This document shows positions 18,922-29,389 of a stretch of DNA of 58,330 nucleotides, piece by piece (position 1 is the stretch's first letter; every line of letters starts with the position of its first letter). The notes under the pieces were generated by a model. That model did not search any database and was not told the DNA's origin. It saw only the letters and a program-made list of their open reading frames with translations. Origin of the DNA: Methylophaga sp. GTDB lineage: Bacteria; Pseudomonadota; Gammaproteobacteria; Nitrosococcales; Methylophagaceae. The stretch covers positions 1 to 58,330 of the forward strand of contig NVWQ02000072.1 in the NCBI GenBank assembly GCA_002733715.2. The letters run 5' to 3'. The position numbers were made by a program, and so were the translations under genes.

Positions 18922-19358
18922 TAGGCTTACTCCAACGAGTACAACATGCAAGTGTTGTTATAGAAAACACTGAAATAGCCTCTATCGGTCAGGGATTATT
19001 AGTGCTAATCGGCATAGAACGGGAGGATACTCAAATACAAGCTGATAAACTATTAAAACGACTGTTAGGCTATCGCGTTTTTAGTGATGAAAATGATAAA
19101 ATGAATTTATCTTTGCAAGATATCAACGGTGGTCTACTACTTGTTCCCCAGTTTACCTTACCCGCAGACACACAAAAAGGAATGAGACCCAGTTTTACAC
19201 CTGCAGCTTCGCCTGATTTAGGTTTGCAATTATTTACTTATTTCTGCGAACAAGCGCATCAATTACATACTCCGATACAATCGGGCCAATTCGGTGCGGA
19301 TATGCAAGTTTCATTGACCAATGATGGTCCTGTCACCTTCTGGTTACAAACAAAATAA
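18918..19358 (+). CDS. dtd: D-aminoacyl-tRNA deacylase
   Basis: 146 residues, the standard DTD length. It hydrolyses D-aminoacyl-tRNA (and Gly-tRNA-Ala) and so proofreads chirality. Conserved motifs are visible: [14 protein letters not shown] at the start, VPQFTLPAD (the SQFTL-type motif with Pro-Gln), [13 protein letters not shown], and [11 protein letters not shown], which supplies the cross-subunit Gly-Pro motif. It is translationally coupled to pip by the ATGA overlap. Confidence 0.94.
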   Translation: MIGLLQRVQHASVVIENTEIASIGQGLLVLIGIEREDTQIQADKLLKRLLGYRVFSDENDKMNLSLQDINGGLLLVPQFTLPADTQKGMRPSFTPAASPDLGLQLFTYFCEQAHQLHTPIQSGQFGADMQVSLTNDGPVTFWLQTK

Positions 19359-19377
19359 ATTCAGGCAATTTAATAAT

Positions 19378-20001
19378 ATGACAAAATTTCTTATCGGACT
19401 TATTCTCACAATTGTTGGGATCGCTGCACTTACTCTTATCCCGTCTAAACAAGAACCTGCACCCATGCCTTGGGAAATAACTGTTATGCCGGATGGACAG
19501 ATTAGTGTATTTAATATTCATCTTGGCACTTCAAATTATCACCAAGCACAGGAATCTCTACATATACATGGCCAAACATCAATCTTCTCTCAGCAAGGAA
19601 AGAAAACAACCGTTGAAGCTTTTTTTAATAGCATTAACATGGGCGGTTTATCCGCTAAATTAGTTCTAAATTTGGTAGTAGATGCAGATGAAATAGAAAA
19701 GATGAAATCACGCGCTACTGAGGCTAGATTACAGCCTAGTGGTGCACATCGATATCAACTTGGGAATAAGGATAACGCAACTCTTATTAATGCCCCCGTC
19801 AGCGCTATAACCTATATTCCTTCTGTAAGATTAAATGAGGAGATGGTGCTTCATCGCTTCGGTTTTACAGATTTAGTCACCCAAGATCCCGAAAACAGCA
19901 ATACTGAAATATGGCAATACCCTGCATTAGGACTCATTATTTATTTAAATGATAGTGAAAAAACAATTATGCAATATCAGCTAATTTCACCGCGTGAATA
20001 A
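19378..20001 (+). CDS. Membrane-anchored conserved protein of unknown function
   Basis: 207 residues from the ATG at 19378. I do not recognise the family. One N-terminal transmembrane or signal-anchor helix (FLIGLILTIVGIAALTLI, residues 4-21) is followed by a soluble domain of about 180 residues, predicted outside the membrane. A Pro-rich linker comes first (PAPMPWEI), then a segment that reads like a small beta-sheet domain, with INMGGLSAKLVLNLVVDADE and IWQYPALGLIIYLND. It has no Cys. The frame opens 19 codons earlier inside dtd, but the chosen start gives a proper anchor and lies 19 nt after dtd. The 3' end overlaps the convergent GGDEF-EAL gene by 25 nt. Confidence 0.6.
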   Translation: MTKFLIGLILTIVGIAALTLIPSKQEPAPMPWEITVMPDGQISVFNIHLGTSNYHQAQESLHIHGQTSIFSQQGKKTTVEAFFNSINMGGLSAKLVLNLVVDADEIEKMKSRATEARLQPSGAHRYQLGNKDNATLINAPVSAITYIPSVRLNEEMVLHRFGFTDLVTQDPENSNTEIWQYPALGLIIYLNDSEKTIMQYQLISPRE

Positions 20002-23000
20002 GCATGCAATGCTCTTTTAGGTATTTTCTCTGTAATATCTTGCCTTATAAATACTCTAAAATCGTCTATTGAAAGCGGTTTACTAAAATAATAGCCTTGC
20101 ACTCGCGGGCAATTATGTGTTTGCAAGAAATTTAATTGTTCCACCGTTTCAACACCTTCAGCCACCACATCTAAATTCAATCTTCGTGACATTGCCAGTA
20201 TCGCATCAACAATCGCAGCATCATCAGCATCTTCAGTTATATCTCGTACAAAACTACGATCGATTTTTAACACATCTAATGGGAATAGTTTTAAATAAGA
20301 TAATGAAGAATAGCCCGTTCCAAAATCATCAATGGCTAAACTAACCCCTAAATCACTTAACTCCATTAATGTCGAAGTGGCTAAATTGGTATCATCCATT
20401 AAAATATTTTCTGTGATCTCTAATTCAAGATGTTTGGCTGGCATACCTAGTTCTTCTAATAAATTGCTAACAAATGATGCTAATTGTCCTCCGCTAAATT
20501 GCCTGCCTGATAAATTAACCGCTATTTGAAAGTCAGGCTCTAGCTCATCTTTTAGCTCAAGAAAAGTCTCACATGCTCGCCTTAACACCATTTCTCCTAC
20601 ACTATTTATTAGTCCAGTATCTTCTAAAATAGGGATAAACTGGAAAGGTGATACTTGTCCCCATTCTGCACTGTTCCAACGCAATAATGCTTCTGCCCCC
20701 GATATCTTTCCTGTTGTTAAATTTATTTGCGGTTGAAAATCAAGATAAAATTCATTTTGTTCAACCGCTCTACGCAAACTTGTCTGCATCGCAAGGCGTT
20801 CAGCTGCTTGGGCATTCATTTCTGCTGAATAGAATTGAAAATTGTTTCGACCACTCTCTTTTGCATGATACATAGCCGCATCAGCATTTCGTAATAACAC
20901 ATCTGAACTTTGGCCATCGGCAGGATAAAGACTAATACCAATACTTGGGCTAATACTTATTTCTGTTCCATCGATAATATAGCTCTGTGAAATAACCTCT
21001 AATACTTTATCGGCAACCTTGGCAACAAATTGGATCGAACGAATATCTTCTAAAATTAAAGTGAATTCATCACCACCCAAGCGTGCAACAGTATCACCTT
21101 CTCTCACACATTTTTTCAACCTATTGGCAACTTCACAAAGCAAAATGTCACCTGCCTTATGACCCAATGAATCATTAATATGCTTAAAGCGGTCTAAATC
21201 AAGGAAGAAAACCGCTAGACGTACCGCTTTTCGATGAGATTGATGAATAGCATGTTCCAAACGATCATTAAACACACTGCGATTAGGTAGACCTGTCAAT
21301 GAGTCAATACTGGCAAGCTTAAGTAGCTTTTCATCTTTTTCTCGCTGCTGAGTTATATCTTCAAACAACCAAATTGTTCCGGCTTGGGGGTCATTAGCAT
21401 CAATAGCTTTACCCGACATCATTCCCCAAAATAGACTACCATCTTGTCTTAAAAGGCGGAGCTCACTTATATAGTTCTCTCCTTTAGCTAATACTTCATA
21501 ACCTTCATCACCTAGAGTTTGATAGATGTCATCCGTTGGGTATAACTTACGAGAAGAATGCCCTTCAATGTCGGCTCGGTCACACCTGAAGATCGCTTCA
21601 AATTTGTTATTAACTCTAATAACAACTCTATCCTTAATTAGAGCAATACCTACCATCGCATTTTCTAATATTGCATCAAGCTCAGAACTTGTTGTTTTTA
21701 AATTCTCTTCAGCGCGCTTCCATGCAGTGATATCTGAAATAACACACACCCATAAATTTTCTTTTTCATTCGAAATTGAATTTAATGATAACCACATTGA
21801 AAAAGCTTGATTATTATAATCTCGCCCATCAAACTCATGACTATGCTGTGATTTTCGTTGCAGATCTGCCAAGCTAAATATAGACTGTTCCTCTGCAAAA
21901 AAGCGCATCAATTTCAAGCCGATTAAAGAGTCATTACTGGCTTTTAGAACGTGCTCTGCTGCCGGGTTAGACGATTGAATTTCACCATTTGATGACAAGG
22001 TCAAAATTGCTTCAGGTACACCACTCAAAATAGTGCTTATATGTTGTTCTCGGCATTGTATAGAATCCTTTGCTTTGGCTAGATCTTCTATTAACAATTG
22101 ATTATTATTAGCAAACTTATTGAAATCTTCGGCTAGCACCGAAAATTCATTGTTACCTGCGTTCACCTCTAAACGTGTATCAAATTTCTTTGACGATAGT
22201 GCGTGCATTGCACTTCGAACATCCGTTAATGAGGAATTAATCCCTTTTGACATTGCACGAATAAAGCTAAACATGCCCACAATAAGCATTAAGCCTAATA
22301 AAAGTATTGACCAACGGGCCGTTTCCGCCACTTGGGCTGATCGTGTGACGGCCATTAAACTTTGATCACTCACCAATAGAGAAAGCTGCTCAAGCTTAGC
22401 CATGATGACTTCTAGCACTAATATTGATTTTTTCTGGCCTGCGGCGAGTAGCTGATTATTTTGTAATTGGTTAGAACGAAGATGATAAATAGAATATTGA
22501 TCTTCAATGACCGTGGCAAATAAGCTATTGACATCCCCTTCTAAATCCAATGTCATTAACAATAAATCCGGCTGTTCAGGAATGTTTTTCCTTAGTTGTG
22601 CAAGATTAAGAGAAAGTATTGATTTATATTGTTGAATATCATTACCACGAATACTCACTAAACTATCGGTATTGTTTGCCTGTATGATTTTCTGGGCAAG
22701 ATTTATGACCCTTAACGTATTTATACCCAAAGCATAACTTAATTTTTGTACTGAATCTTTGTCGTCAATCACCCTACTGTTTTCAGAGCTATCTTCATCT
22801 AAAATAGCTAATCGAGTCTCACGCTTAGCTCTACTTAGTTGTAAATTAATACGACCTGATATAAATTCAACATGATTCTGAATTTCTTGCCCTAGTTCTT
22901 CAGCCACTACAACCTGCTTTTCCATTTGGTTCTGCGTACGATGGTGATGCTTAACAAGCTCTAATAGCTGGTCATCAATATCTAAGAATTGTTTATAATA

Positions 23001-23357
23001 TTCTTGTAAAGAATTTGTTATTGTTGTGCCTTGTTCACTGTCACTCACTGATACAGTTATTTGTTGCCAGTTTTGATCAAAGTAGACTTCTAACGGTTTT
23101 CTGGAATCTACATGTTCGAGTGAATCTAATGATGTTGATGACATCATTTCCTCTTGCCGAGCAATGAATGAAACTACCGCACCATTAATTTGCCGGCTTG
23201 CACTTTCTATTGGCAAAATATGCTCAGTTAAGTGTTTCTGGGTAGAGGCAAAAAATTCATTACTGTATATTGCTAATGATGCGATCAAAATAATCGCCAC
23301 TATTGTAACTACCGACCACAATTGGAGTAAGTGTTTAATACTCCATGTGTTATACAT
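19977..23357 (-). CDS. Membrane sensor with HAMP, two PAS, GGDEF and EAL domains
   Basis: 1126 residues. TM helix near residues 13-34, a long helical periplasmic sensor (35-345), TM near 348-367, HAMP (about 367-425), PAS domains near 440 and 556, GGDEF (about 680-850) and EAL (about 870-1110). The cyclase signature RLGGDEF is intact, with REGD five residues before it, the product-inhibition I-site. The phosphodiesterase has EALLRW, the ITENILM glutamate, DDFGTGYSS and KIDRSFV, so both activities look possible for cyclic di-GMP. It starts 18 nt after the periplasmic binding protein gene, suggesting that a ligand-bound binding protein presents to its sensor domain. Net direction of activity cannot be predicted. 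Confidence 0.93.
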   Translation of the reverse strand: MYNTWSIKHLLQLWSVVTIVAIILIASLAIYSNEFFASTQKHLTEHILPIESASRQINGAVVSFIARQEEMMSSTSLDSLEHVDSRKPLEVYFDQNWQQITVSVSDSEQGTTITNSLQEYYKQFLDIDDQLLELVKHHHRTQNQMEKQVVVAEELGQEIQNHVEFISGRINLQLSRAKRETRLAILDEDSSENSRVIDDKDSVQKLSYALGINTLRVINLAQKIIQANNTDSLVSIRGNDIQQYKSILSLNLAQLRKNIPEQPDLLLMTLDLEGDVNSLFATVIEDQYSIYHLRSNQLQNNQLLAAGQKKSILVLEVIMAKLEQLSLLVSDQSLMAVTRSAQVAETARWSILLLGLMLIVGMFSFIRAMSKGINSSLTDVRSAMHALSSKKFDTRLEVNAGNNEFSVLAEDFNKFANNNQLLIEDLAKAKDSIQCREQHISTILSGVPEAILTLSSNGEIQSSNPAAEHVLKASNDSLIGLKLMRFFAEEQSIFSLADLQRKSQHSHEFDGRDYNNQAFSMWLSLNSISNEKENLWVCVISDITAWKRAEENLKTTSSELDAILENAMVGIALIKDRVVIRVNNKFEAIFRCDRADIEGHSSRKLYPTDDIYQTLGDEGYEVLAKGENYISELRLLRQDGSLFWGMMSGKAIDANDPQAGTIWLFEDITQQREKDEKLLKLASIDSLTGLPNRSVFNDRLEHAIHQSHRKAVRLAVFFLDLDRFKHINDSLGHKAGDILLCEVANRLKKCVREGDTVARLGGDEFTLILEDIRSIQFVAKVADKVLEVISQSYIIDGTEISISPSIGISLYPADGQSSDVLLRNADAAMYHAKESGRNNFQFYSAEMNAQAAERLAMQTSLRRAVEQNEFYLDFQPQINLTTGKISGAEALLRWNSAEWGQVSPFQFIPILEDTGLINSVGEMVLRRACETFLELKDELEPDFQIAVNLSGRQFSGGQLASFVSNLLEELGMPAKHLELEITENILMDDTNLATSTLMELSDLGVSLAIDDFGTGYSSLSYLKLFPLDVLKIDRSFVRDITEDADDAAIVDAILAMSRRLNLDVVAEGVETVEQLNFLQTHNCPRVQGYYFSKPLSIDDFRVFIRQDITEKIPKRALHAYSRGEIS

Positions 23358-23375
23358 ATTTATCCTTGTTTTTCA

Positions 23376-24569
23376 CTATTCTACATCCATCATTTCTTGT
23401 AACGTTCTCCAATCAAACTGGTTAAGTTTTCCTCCACAAAAACAGGTGAGCCACAATTTATTTATTGCTTGGTGATCTTGCTGATCGTAATAAACGTGTT
23501 CGCCCAAACCAATATCAATACCGCTTATAGCTTCTATACCATCAATGATGCTTTCTTTAGTGATATCTTGTTCGATATTAAGCAATCCCGTGTGGAATAT
23601 CTTTGCCACAATAAAGCCTTCTAACGATACAAAATTAGCACCTAAATTTGGATCATACTGTTTCAATGCCTCTAAGTATTCTTCGACGATAGGTAATGTT
23701 GAATCTAAACTAGGTACAACTTGCGTGATAATGACATTATCAGCATTACCACCAAGCGCTTCTCTCAATGCATAACTTCCCACAAACGAAAGATTAAGAA
23801 ATAACATATCCGGTATTTCTCGTTTTAATAATGTAATAAATTTAGCTGAAGCTTTATAATCCGCTGCCAGAATAATCACTTTAGGCTCAATCGATGTATC
23901 GAGCACCGCTGCAACCGCATTTTCAACATTCAATGTATTTCGTGTATAGCGTCCATGAGTTAATTGTTCTGTGCCCTTGAAGCCTGCGTTTTTGAGTGCT
24001 TTTATTGCACCGTGGTAAGCGGTATCACCATAACCATCGGCTTGAGTGAAAAAAGCTATTTGCTGCGGCTTAATTCCGCTGCTTAATAAACCGCCGACCA
24101 TTTCTGCCGTTTCTTCATCGTAACTTGCTCGATAATTTATAATATAACGACTGGCTGGCTCGGGCCTCAGGATGCTGCCACCTGAAAACGCACCAAAAAG
24201 CAGTATTTTCTTTTCTTGTGCAATAGGTACGGTAACAATAGCGGTAGGTGTACCCACATTTCCAATGACGGCTAACACATTATCTTGATCGATTAATGCA
24301 CGCATATTCTTTGCAGCACGTTCTGGCTCATAACCGTCGTCTTTGACTATTAACTCAATGAACCTGCCCTTTACGCCGCCTTGTTCATTAACCATAGAGA
24401 AATAGCTCTCCATACCTGCGCGCATATTCAAGCCAAGCTCTGCAGCTGAACCGGTCAATGCAGCTGTCATTCCCACTTTTATCAGTTGTTCTGACTGTGC
24501 AAGCGATGAAAAAAGCATTAATGCTACAAGAAGAAATCTGTTATTTTTCATCGTCATTGTTACTTTCAT
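23376..24569 (-). CDS. Orphan periplasmic binding protein (LivK/type I fold)
   Basis: 397 residues. Signal peptide FLLVALMLFSSLAQS, then a type I periplasmic binding fold: IKVGMTAALTGSAAELGLNM, VKDDGYEPERAAKNMRALI, VIGNVGTPTA, FFTQADGYGDTAYHGA. This is the branched-chain amino acid (LivJ/K, HAAT) family, but no permease or ATPase genes are nearby, so a transport role is unlikely. It is followed after 18 nt by the GGDEF-EAL sensor, pointing to a sensory role. The frame overlaps the end of ccoS by 29 nt; ATGs at 24557 and 24551 are alternative starts, the latter giving a shorter signal peptide. The ligand is unknown; the C-terminal CFCGG (two Cys) is unusual for the family. Confidence 0.85.
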   Translation of the reverse strand: MKVTMTMKNNRFLLVALMLFSSLAQSEQLIKVGMTAALTGSAAELGLNMRAGMESYFSMVNEQGGVKGRFIELIVKDDGYEPERAAKNMRALIDQDNVLAVIGNVGTPTAIVTVPIAQEKKILLFGAFSGGSILRPEPASRYIINYRASYDEETAEMVGGLLSSGIKPQQIAFFTQADGYGDTAYHGAIKALKNAGFKGTEQLTHGRYTRNTLNVENAVAAVLDTSIEPKVIILAADYKASAKFITLLKREIPDMLFLNLSFVGSYALREALGGNADNVIITQVVPSLDSTLPIVEEYLEALKQYDPNLGANFVSLEGFIVAKIFHTGLLNIEQDITKESIIDGIEAISGIDIGLGEHVYYDQQDHQAINKLWLTCFCGGKLNQFDWRTLQEMMDVE

Positions 24570-24717
24570 CTTTTTTTTGGTCCGATTCCATCAAAATTCG
24601 ATTTGCAGCCCCATCCATATCATCATATTGACCATTTTTTACTGCCCAAAAAAAGATAACCACAGCAATAATACCTAGTAATAACATTCCTGGTAATAAA
24701 CCGTATATAACATCCAT
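24541..24717 (-). CDS. ccoS: cbb3 oxidase maturation protein CcoS
   Basis: 58-residue small membrane protein. It begins MDVIYGLLPGMLLLGIIAV, one transmembrane helix, then FFWAVKNGQYDDMDGAANRI, which is the CcoS signature (a W-A-V-K-x-G-Q-Y-D-D-x-D run), and an acidic tail. CcoS is needed to insert heme and copper into the CcoN subunit of cbb3-type cytochrome oxidase. It stands 149 nt downstream of ccoI, its usual partner, and its end overlaps the start of the binding-protein gene. Confidence 0.9.
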   Translation of the reverse strand: MDVIYGLLPGMLLLGIIAVVIFFWAVKNGQYDDMDGAANRILMESDQKKDESNNDDEK

Positions 24718-24866
24718 TTAAATTCTCCAATATTTAGAAATTATGGCTTAAATTATATGCTAAATTTATACCAAAACAATCGAAAATTGATGGTTTTTAA
24801 TATTTAGTTATTTGAAAGGTATTTTTGGTAGCTGCGGCTAGCAAGAAAAAACATTTTCACAACATA

Positions 24867-27299
24867 CTATTTGGATTTTACGCGATGCTTAATTCTAACA
24901 GCATTGCCAATCACTAACAGTGAACTAATTGGCATAGTTAACGCTGCTACTAGCGGGCTCACCAATGCCATCATCGCCATCGGCACCATAATAATATTGT
25001 AGGCTATCGAAATAGCAATATTTTGCTTAATCGTACGCAGTGTTCGGTCGGCTAAATTTTTAGCCTCAGCTACTTTATAAAGCTCATTATGGCTTAGTAT
25101 GATTTCCGCACTTTCAATAGATACATCAGTACCCGATGCTAATGCAATGGCAACATCGGCCTGAATTAAGGCCGGTGCATCATTTACCCCATCACCGACC
25201 ATTGCAACAATATTTTCTTGTTGTAAGTTTCTGACTAATTGAGATTTATCGGCTGGCAAGACCTCAGCATAACGCGTAATATTTCCCAACTCTGCTGTTA
25301 CTGCATTCACAACGGTTTCTTTATCACCGCTTATTACTGTGATAGCTATACCTTGCTGTTGCAATGATGTGACTGTTTTCATTGCATCCTTACGTAACTG
25401 ATCTGCAAGTCCAATTATTCCTAATACTTTTCCTTGATCAGCAACCAATACACAGCTAATACCTTCACCTTCAAATAGGTCTTGTTTCTGCTGCCACTGC
25501 TCTTCAATCGTTATGTTTTGCGCCTTTAACCAACGATGAGTGCCGACAAAAAACTGTTTTTGCTTAATAGAAGCCTGCACACCTTGGCCAGGTGAGGACA
25601 GAAAGCCAGTAATTGTCGATAACGTTAATTTTCTAGTCTCAGCTTCATCCACTATTGCTTTAGCTACACCATGTTCCGAATGGCTTTCTATCGAAGCTGC
25701 AAGTATCAATAACTCATCCTCAGTCATCACAGCTATTGTTTTGACTGCTACAACACGCAATATTCCTTGGGTAAGTGTGCCTGTCTTATCAAAAACAAAC
25801 TGCGTTACTTTTGATAAAGATTCCAAAGCTGAACCTTGTTTAATAAGGATGCCATTTTGAGCACCAACACCAGTAGCAACGGCAATAGACATCGGCGTAG
25901 CCAAACCAAATGCACACGGGCAAGTAATAATAAGTACAGATGTTGCCGCTAATAATGCCTTTTCAAAATCAAACTGAAGCCAATAGAAAAAGGTAATACA
26001 AGCAAGCGATAAGGTCACGACCACAAACCAAGGAACAATTTTGTCGGCCGTACATTGAATTGGCGCTTTAGATGCTTGCGCATCTTCCATTAAGCTTACT
26101 ATTTTAGCAAGTGCTGTATTGCGTAATACCTGCTGTGTTTCAATGGTGAACGCACCTTCACCATTAATACTACCCGCAACCACTTTATCATCAATTGTTT
26201 TGACAACAGGTATCGATTCACCCGTTAACATAGATTCATCTACGGCACTTTGTCCATCGACTAAGACGCCATCAACTGGAATTTTTTCACCGGGCTTAAC
26301 GAGCACTAAATCCCCGACGATTACCGATCGAATGGGTATGACTTTAGATCCATCTTCAGTGACAATTGTTGCCAGTTTTGGTTGTAATTCTAATAATCGT
26401 GTCGTAGCTGATAGTGCTTCACGTTTTGATATCGCCTCAAGATAACGTCCAACTAAAATAACAAATAAAAAATTTACTACCGTATCAAAATAAACATCAC
26501 CATAAAGTGAACCTGTAAAGGTAATATAGCTTGAGTAAGCATAGGTTGCTGTAGCACCAATCGCAATAGGGAGATCCATTGTTAAATAGCGGTGTCTTAA
26601 GCCTAATAAAGCATTACGTAGAAATGGATAACCAGCGTAAAATAATGTCGGTGTGGCAATTAAAAAACCTATCCAATGAAACCAGTTCCTGAACTCACCT
26701 TGATCTGCACCAGAATACAATGCAATTGAGATCCATAATAAATTCATCATTGCAAAGCCAGCGAAAGCCATACGATAGAGCAATCCGCGATGCTTTCTAG
26801 CTAAAACACCTTCTGCTGTTTCGGGATCAAAAGGAATGGCAGCATAACCAATATTTCCCAAAACGTGTAATACAGAAGAGAGCGATGTCTTACTATTATC
26901 CCAAGTTAATCGCAATCGTTTTGCTGTTAAATTGGCCTCTGCAGTAATGATACCCGTTTGTTTAGTAAGCGCATTTTCAATCAACCAAACACAGGCAGCA
27001 CAATGAATACCTTCAACTAATAAATGAATCGTGCGAATGTTTGAATTGATATCTACGTAATCTGCTTGAACATCATCCAAATCATAGGATGACAGTTCTG
27101 CTGGAATTGCTGGTGGGGGAGCTAGGACAATATCTTCTGTTGTTTTTTGATAAAAGCCTTCTAAGCCGGCATTGTAAATTGTTTTGCAGACAGTTTGACA
27201 ACCAAAACAGCAAAACTCACGTTTTTCCTCAGCTATTTCTGCTGAAAAGCTACCTTCTATCTCTACTGGTAATCCACAGTGATAACAGCTTATAGACAA
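24867..27299 (-). CDS. ccoI: Copper-exporting P1B-type ATPase for cbb3 oxidase assembly
   Basis: 810 residues. An N-terminal Cys-rich segment (SCYHCG, then CCFGCQTVC) and a heavy-metal domain with GIHCAACVW near residue 99 are followed by the P1B core: CPC in [12 protein letters not shown] near residue 462, the phosphorylation motif [10 protein letters not shown] near residue 503, TGES in the actuator and [18 protein letters not shown] near residue 703. The extra N-terminal cysteine segment and the position in ccoGHIS mark it as CcoI/FixI, which supplies copper for the CcoN binuclear centre, rather than a detoxifying CopA. 58 nt downstream of ccoH. Confidence 0.94.
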   Translation of the reverse strand: MSISCYHCGLPVEIEGSFSAEIAEEKREFCCFGCQTVCKTIYNAGLEGFYQKTTEDIVLAPPPAIPAELSSYDLDDVQADYVDINSNIRTIHLLVEGIHCAACVWLIENALTKQTGIITAEANLTAKRLRLTWDNSKTSLSSVLHVLGNIGYAAIPFDPETAEGVLARKHRGLLYRMAFAGFAMMNLLWISIALYSGADQGEFRNWFHWIGFLIATPTLFYAGYPFLRNALLGLRHRYLTMDLPIAIGATATYAYSSYITFTGSLYGDVYFDTVVNFLFVILVGRYLEAISKREALSATTRLLELQPKLATIVTEDGSKVIPIRSVIVGDLVLVKPGEKIPVDGVLVDGQSAVDESMLTGESIPVVKTIDDKVVAGSINGEGAFTIETQQVLRNTALAKIVSLMEDAQASKAPIQCTADKIVPWFVVVTLSLACITFFYWLQFDFEKALLAATSVLIITCPCAFGLATPMSIAVATGVGAQNGILIKQGSALESLSKVTQFVFDKTGTLTQGILRVVAVKTIAVMTEDELLILAASIESHSEHGVAKAIVDEAETRKLTLSTITGFLSSPGQGVQASIKQKQFFVGTHRWLKAQNITIEEQWQQKQDLFEGEGISCVLVADQGKVLGIIGLADQLRKDAMKTVTSLQQQGIAITVISGDKETVVNAVTAELGNITRYAEVLPADKSQLVRNLQQENIVAMVGDGVNDAPALIQADVAIALASGTDVSIESAEIILSHNELYKVAEAKNLADRTLRTIKQNIAISIAYNIIMVPMAMMALVSPLVAALTMPISSLLVIGNAVRIKHRVKSK

Positions 27300-27357
27300 T
27301 ATTACGGTTGCTCAGATAATGGAAAAATAATTTTATTAGTTAACAGATGAGTTTCAT

Positions 27358-27861
27358 TTAAGGTTTAATGCTAACGCGCTTAGTCACCACAAATTCTTTG
27401 TCACCTTGTTTAGCCTCTACAACAAGATCCCATGTTCCCGGCAAATTGAAGCTCATTTCAGCTGTATAAACTCCAGGTTTTGTTTTTAACATTTCTGCCG
27501 AAAAATCTGCAGTTGCATCAGATGGCCGATAGGCTTTCATCACTACAGAATCCAAGTCAATAGCTGCAGCATTTTTACCTTGTATTAACACATCATAAGT
27601 CTGTATTTGATTAACCCTAGTTTGTGCAGGAATCAGGAATAGTCCTGTCCATCCTAAGGCTTTTTGCGCATCGATTTGTTCTTGGATCTGTTTATAATTT
27701 TTACCACTTTCATAAAAATCCTGATCAACTAAACTAGGTGGCGATTCAAATGCTAGATAAATAAAAATCGCATTTGCTGTTAAAAAGGTCATCACAAATA
27801 ATATGATCCCCAACACCCACGGGTTTTTTAAAGCTTCTTTATTACTTTGTGAAATACTCAT
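27358..27861 (-). CDS. ccoH: cbb3 oxidase assembly protein CcoH/FixH
   Basis: 167 residues. A transmembrane helix near residues 15-35 (VLGIILFVMTFLTANAIFIYLA) is followed by a periplasmic FixH domain with the conserved FYESGKNYKQ near residue 50, GWTGLF near residue 70 and the C-terminal PGTWDLVVEAKQGD, which is the immunoglobulin-like FixH end. CcoH is a membrane assembly factor that contacts the cbb3 complex. It lies between ccoG (16 nt) and ccoI. Confidence 0.88.
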   Translation of the reverse strand: MSISQSNKEALKNPWVLGIILFVMTFLTANAIFIYLAFESPPSLVDQDFYESGKNYKQIQEQIDAQKALGWTGLFLIPAQTRVNQIQTYDVLIQGKNAAAIDLDSVVMKAYRPSDATADFSAEMLKTKPGVYTAEMSFNLPGTWDLVVEAKQGDKEFVVTKRVSIKP

Positions 27862-27877
27862 TTTAGGATGTCTCTAA

Positions 27878-29293
27878 TCATTTCGGCCCCATAAACATGC
27901 TTTTATATTCTACTGTGATGTCAGAATCAACAACTATACCTTTAAACACTATAGGTGAAAGATCAGATATCATATACTTTTCTGGAACTCTAACTAAAGC
28001 AGTGACAGGAATCACTTTACCCGGCTCAACTATCATTTCAGTTAAACCATGTAATGTTGCACCTTCAATGCCTTCAATATTAAAGTTAACAGTTATTGTT
28101 TCTTTTGTTTTATTTAAGATTTTGACGGTGTATTTATTCTGGATAGAACCATCACTTAATTGAACAAATAAAGGTTGGCGTTCATGAACAACTTTAAATT
28201 CTGTAGGCGAAAGCGTCATAAATCCATTAATAATTCCTGCGATGGCACCCAGCATAATTAAGCCATAAACATAAAGCCGAAAACGTTTGTAGAGTGGAAT
28301 TGATCTAGCATTATGATGTAATTCTTTATAGGATGCATAACGAATCAATCCATGTGGTTGGTTAACTTTATCCATAATGCTATCGCAAGCATCAATACAT
28401 AAACCACAGGTTATACAACCTTCTTGTTGACCTTTGCGAATGTCTATCCCTGTGGGGCAAACGGCAACACAAACATTACAATCTATGCAGCTACCTTTTG
28501 AAGATTGTTCTTGCCCTTTTTTAATGCGCCCACGAGGCTCTCCCCGCTCAGCATCATACGCTGGTAAAATAGTATCTTGGTCATACATGACACCCTGTAA
28601 TCGTGCATAAGGACAAAGCCAAAAACACACTTGTTCACGCATAAAGCCGGCAAATACATAAGTTCCACCTATAAATGCACCAATCACGACTAACGCAAAT
28701 AATGGAGCTTGGAAGCTAAACAAGTCTTTCCATAATTGAAAGACATCGGTAAACCACGAAACAAATGTAATTCCTGTTAATGTCGCGATCAATAACCACA
28801 AGCCATGTTTTAAAGCTTTGCGACCCAGTTTATTGGCTGTCCAAGGTGCATTATTAAATTTTAATGCCTTTGGGGGGGTATTTCCTTCGATCTTACCTTC
28901 TATAATTGTGAATATATCTGTCCAGACAGTCTGAAAGCAAAAAAAGCCACAGAATACCCGCCCAGCAACGCTAGTAACCACCGCTAATAAAATCGCAAAG
29001 AAAATCAGAGTGAGCGAGAGCATCCAAATATCTTGTGGGTAGATGGTGATGCTGAAAATATTAAATTGACGATTTGGTAGGTCAAATAGGATAGCTTGTG
29101 ATTCGTTCCAACGCAGATATGGGCCGAGGAAAAAAAGTGACCAAATTGACATTCCTAGCCATTTTAGCGTACGAAAACGACCTGCTAGCCGCTTTGCTAC
29201 AATCTTGATACCACCTACATTTATATGCCATTCAGATACTTCTTCATAGATATCATCAACATTATTTACCGTTTTATCTAATTCTTCATTCAC
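27878..29293 (-). CDS. ccoG: cbb3 oxidase accessory ferredoxin-like protein CcoG
   Basis: 471-residue polytopic membrane protein with about five TM helices and two cytoplasmic [4Fe-4S] clusters: CIDCNVCVAVCPTGIDIRKG and CITCGLCIDACD (about residues 262-300). A further conserved motif, FWLCPYARLQGVM, and an immunoglobulin-like periplasmic C-terminal domain complete the CcoG/RdxA/FixG pattern. CcoG has been shown to reduce Cu(II) for cbb3 assembly. The start is GTG at 29293: an AGGA Shine-Dalgarno stands 7 nt before it and the nearby ATG is out of frame. Confidence 0.93.
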   Translation of the reverse strand: MNEELDKTVNNVDDIYEEVSEWHINVGGIKIVAKRLAGRFRTLKWLGMSIWSLFFLGPYLRWNESQAILFDLPNRQFNIFSITIYPQDIWMLSLTLIFFAILLAVVTSVAGRVFCGFFCFQTVWTDIFTIIEGKIEGNTPPKALKFNNAPWTANKLGRKALKHGLWLLIATLTGITFVSWFTDVFQLWKDLFSFQAPLFALVVIGAFIGGTYVFAGFMREQVCFWLCPYARLQGVMYDQDTILPAYDAERGEPRGRIKKGQEQSSKGSCIDCNVCVAVCPTGIDIRKGQQEGCITCGLCIDACDSIMDKVNQPHGLIRYASYKELHHNARSIPLYKRFRLYVYGLIMLGAIAGIINGFMTLSPTEFKVVHERQPLFVQLSDGSIQNKYTVKILNKTKETITVNFNIEGIEGATLHGLTEMIVEPGKVIPVTALVRVPEKYMISDLSPIVFKGIVVDSDITVEYKSMFMGPK

Positions 29294-29389
29294 AGCTTTT
29301 TCCTGGAAAATGTTTGGTATGGAAGGATTATATCACTCATTATCAATATAAGCATTTACTAATGCTATTGATGTTAAGCATATACCAAC

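Noticed and set aside
23376-24569. Branched-chain amino acid transporter component
   Set aside because: No permease or ATPase genes accompany it; the neighbour is a c-di-GMP sensor, so a transport call is unsupported.
24867-27299. Copper resistance ATPase CopA
   Set aside because: The extra N-terminal Cys segment and the position between ccoH and ccoS indicate the oxidase assembly type CcoI.
29310-29345. FNR-like site (TTGATAATGAGTGAT) before ccoG
   Set aside because: Only the left half-site fits the consensus; too weak to report as a feature.
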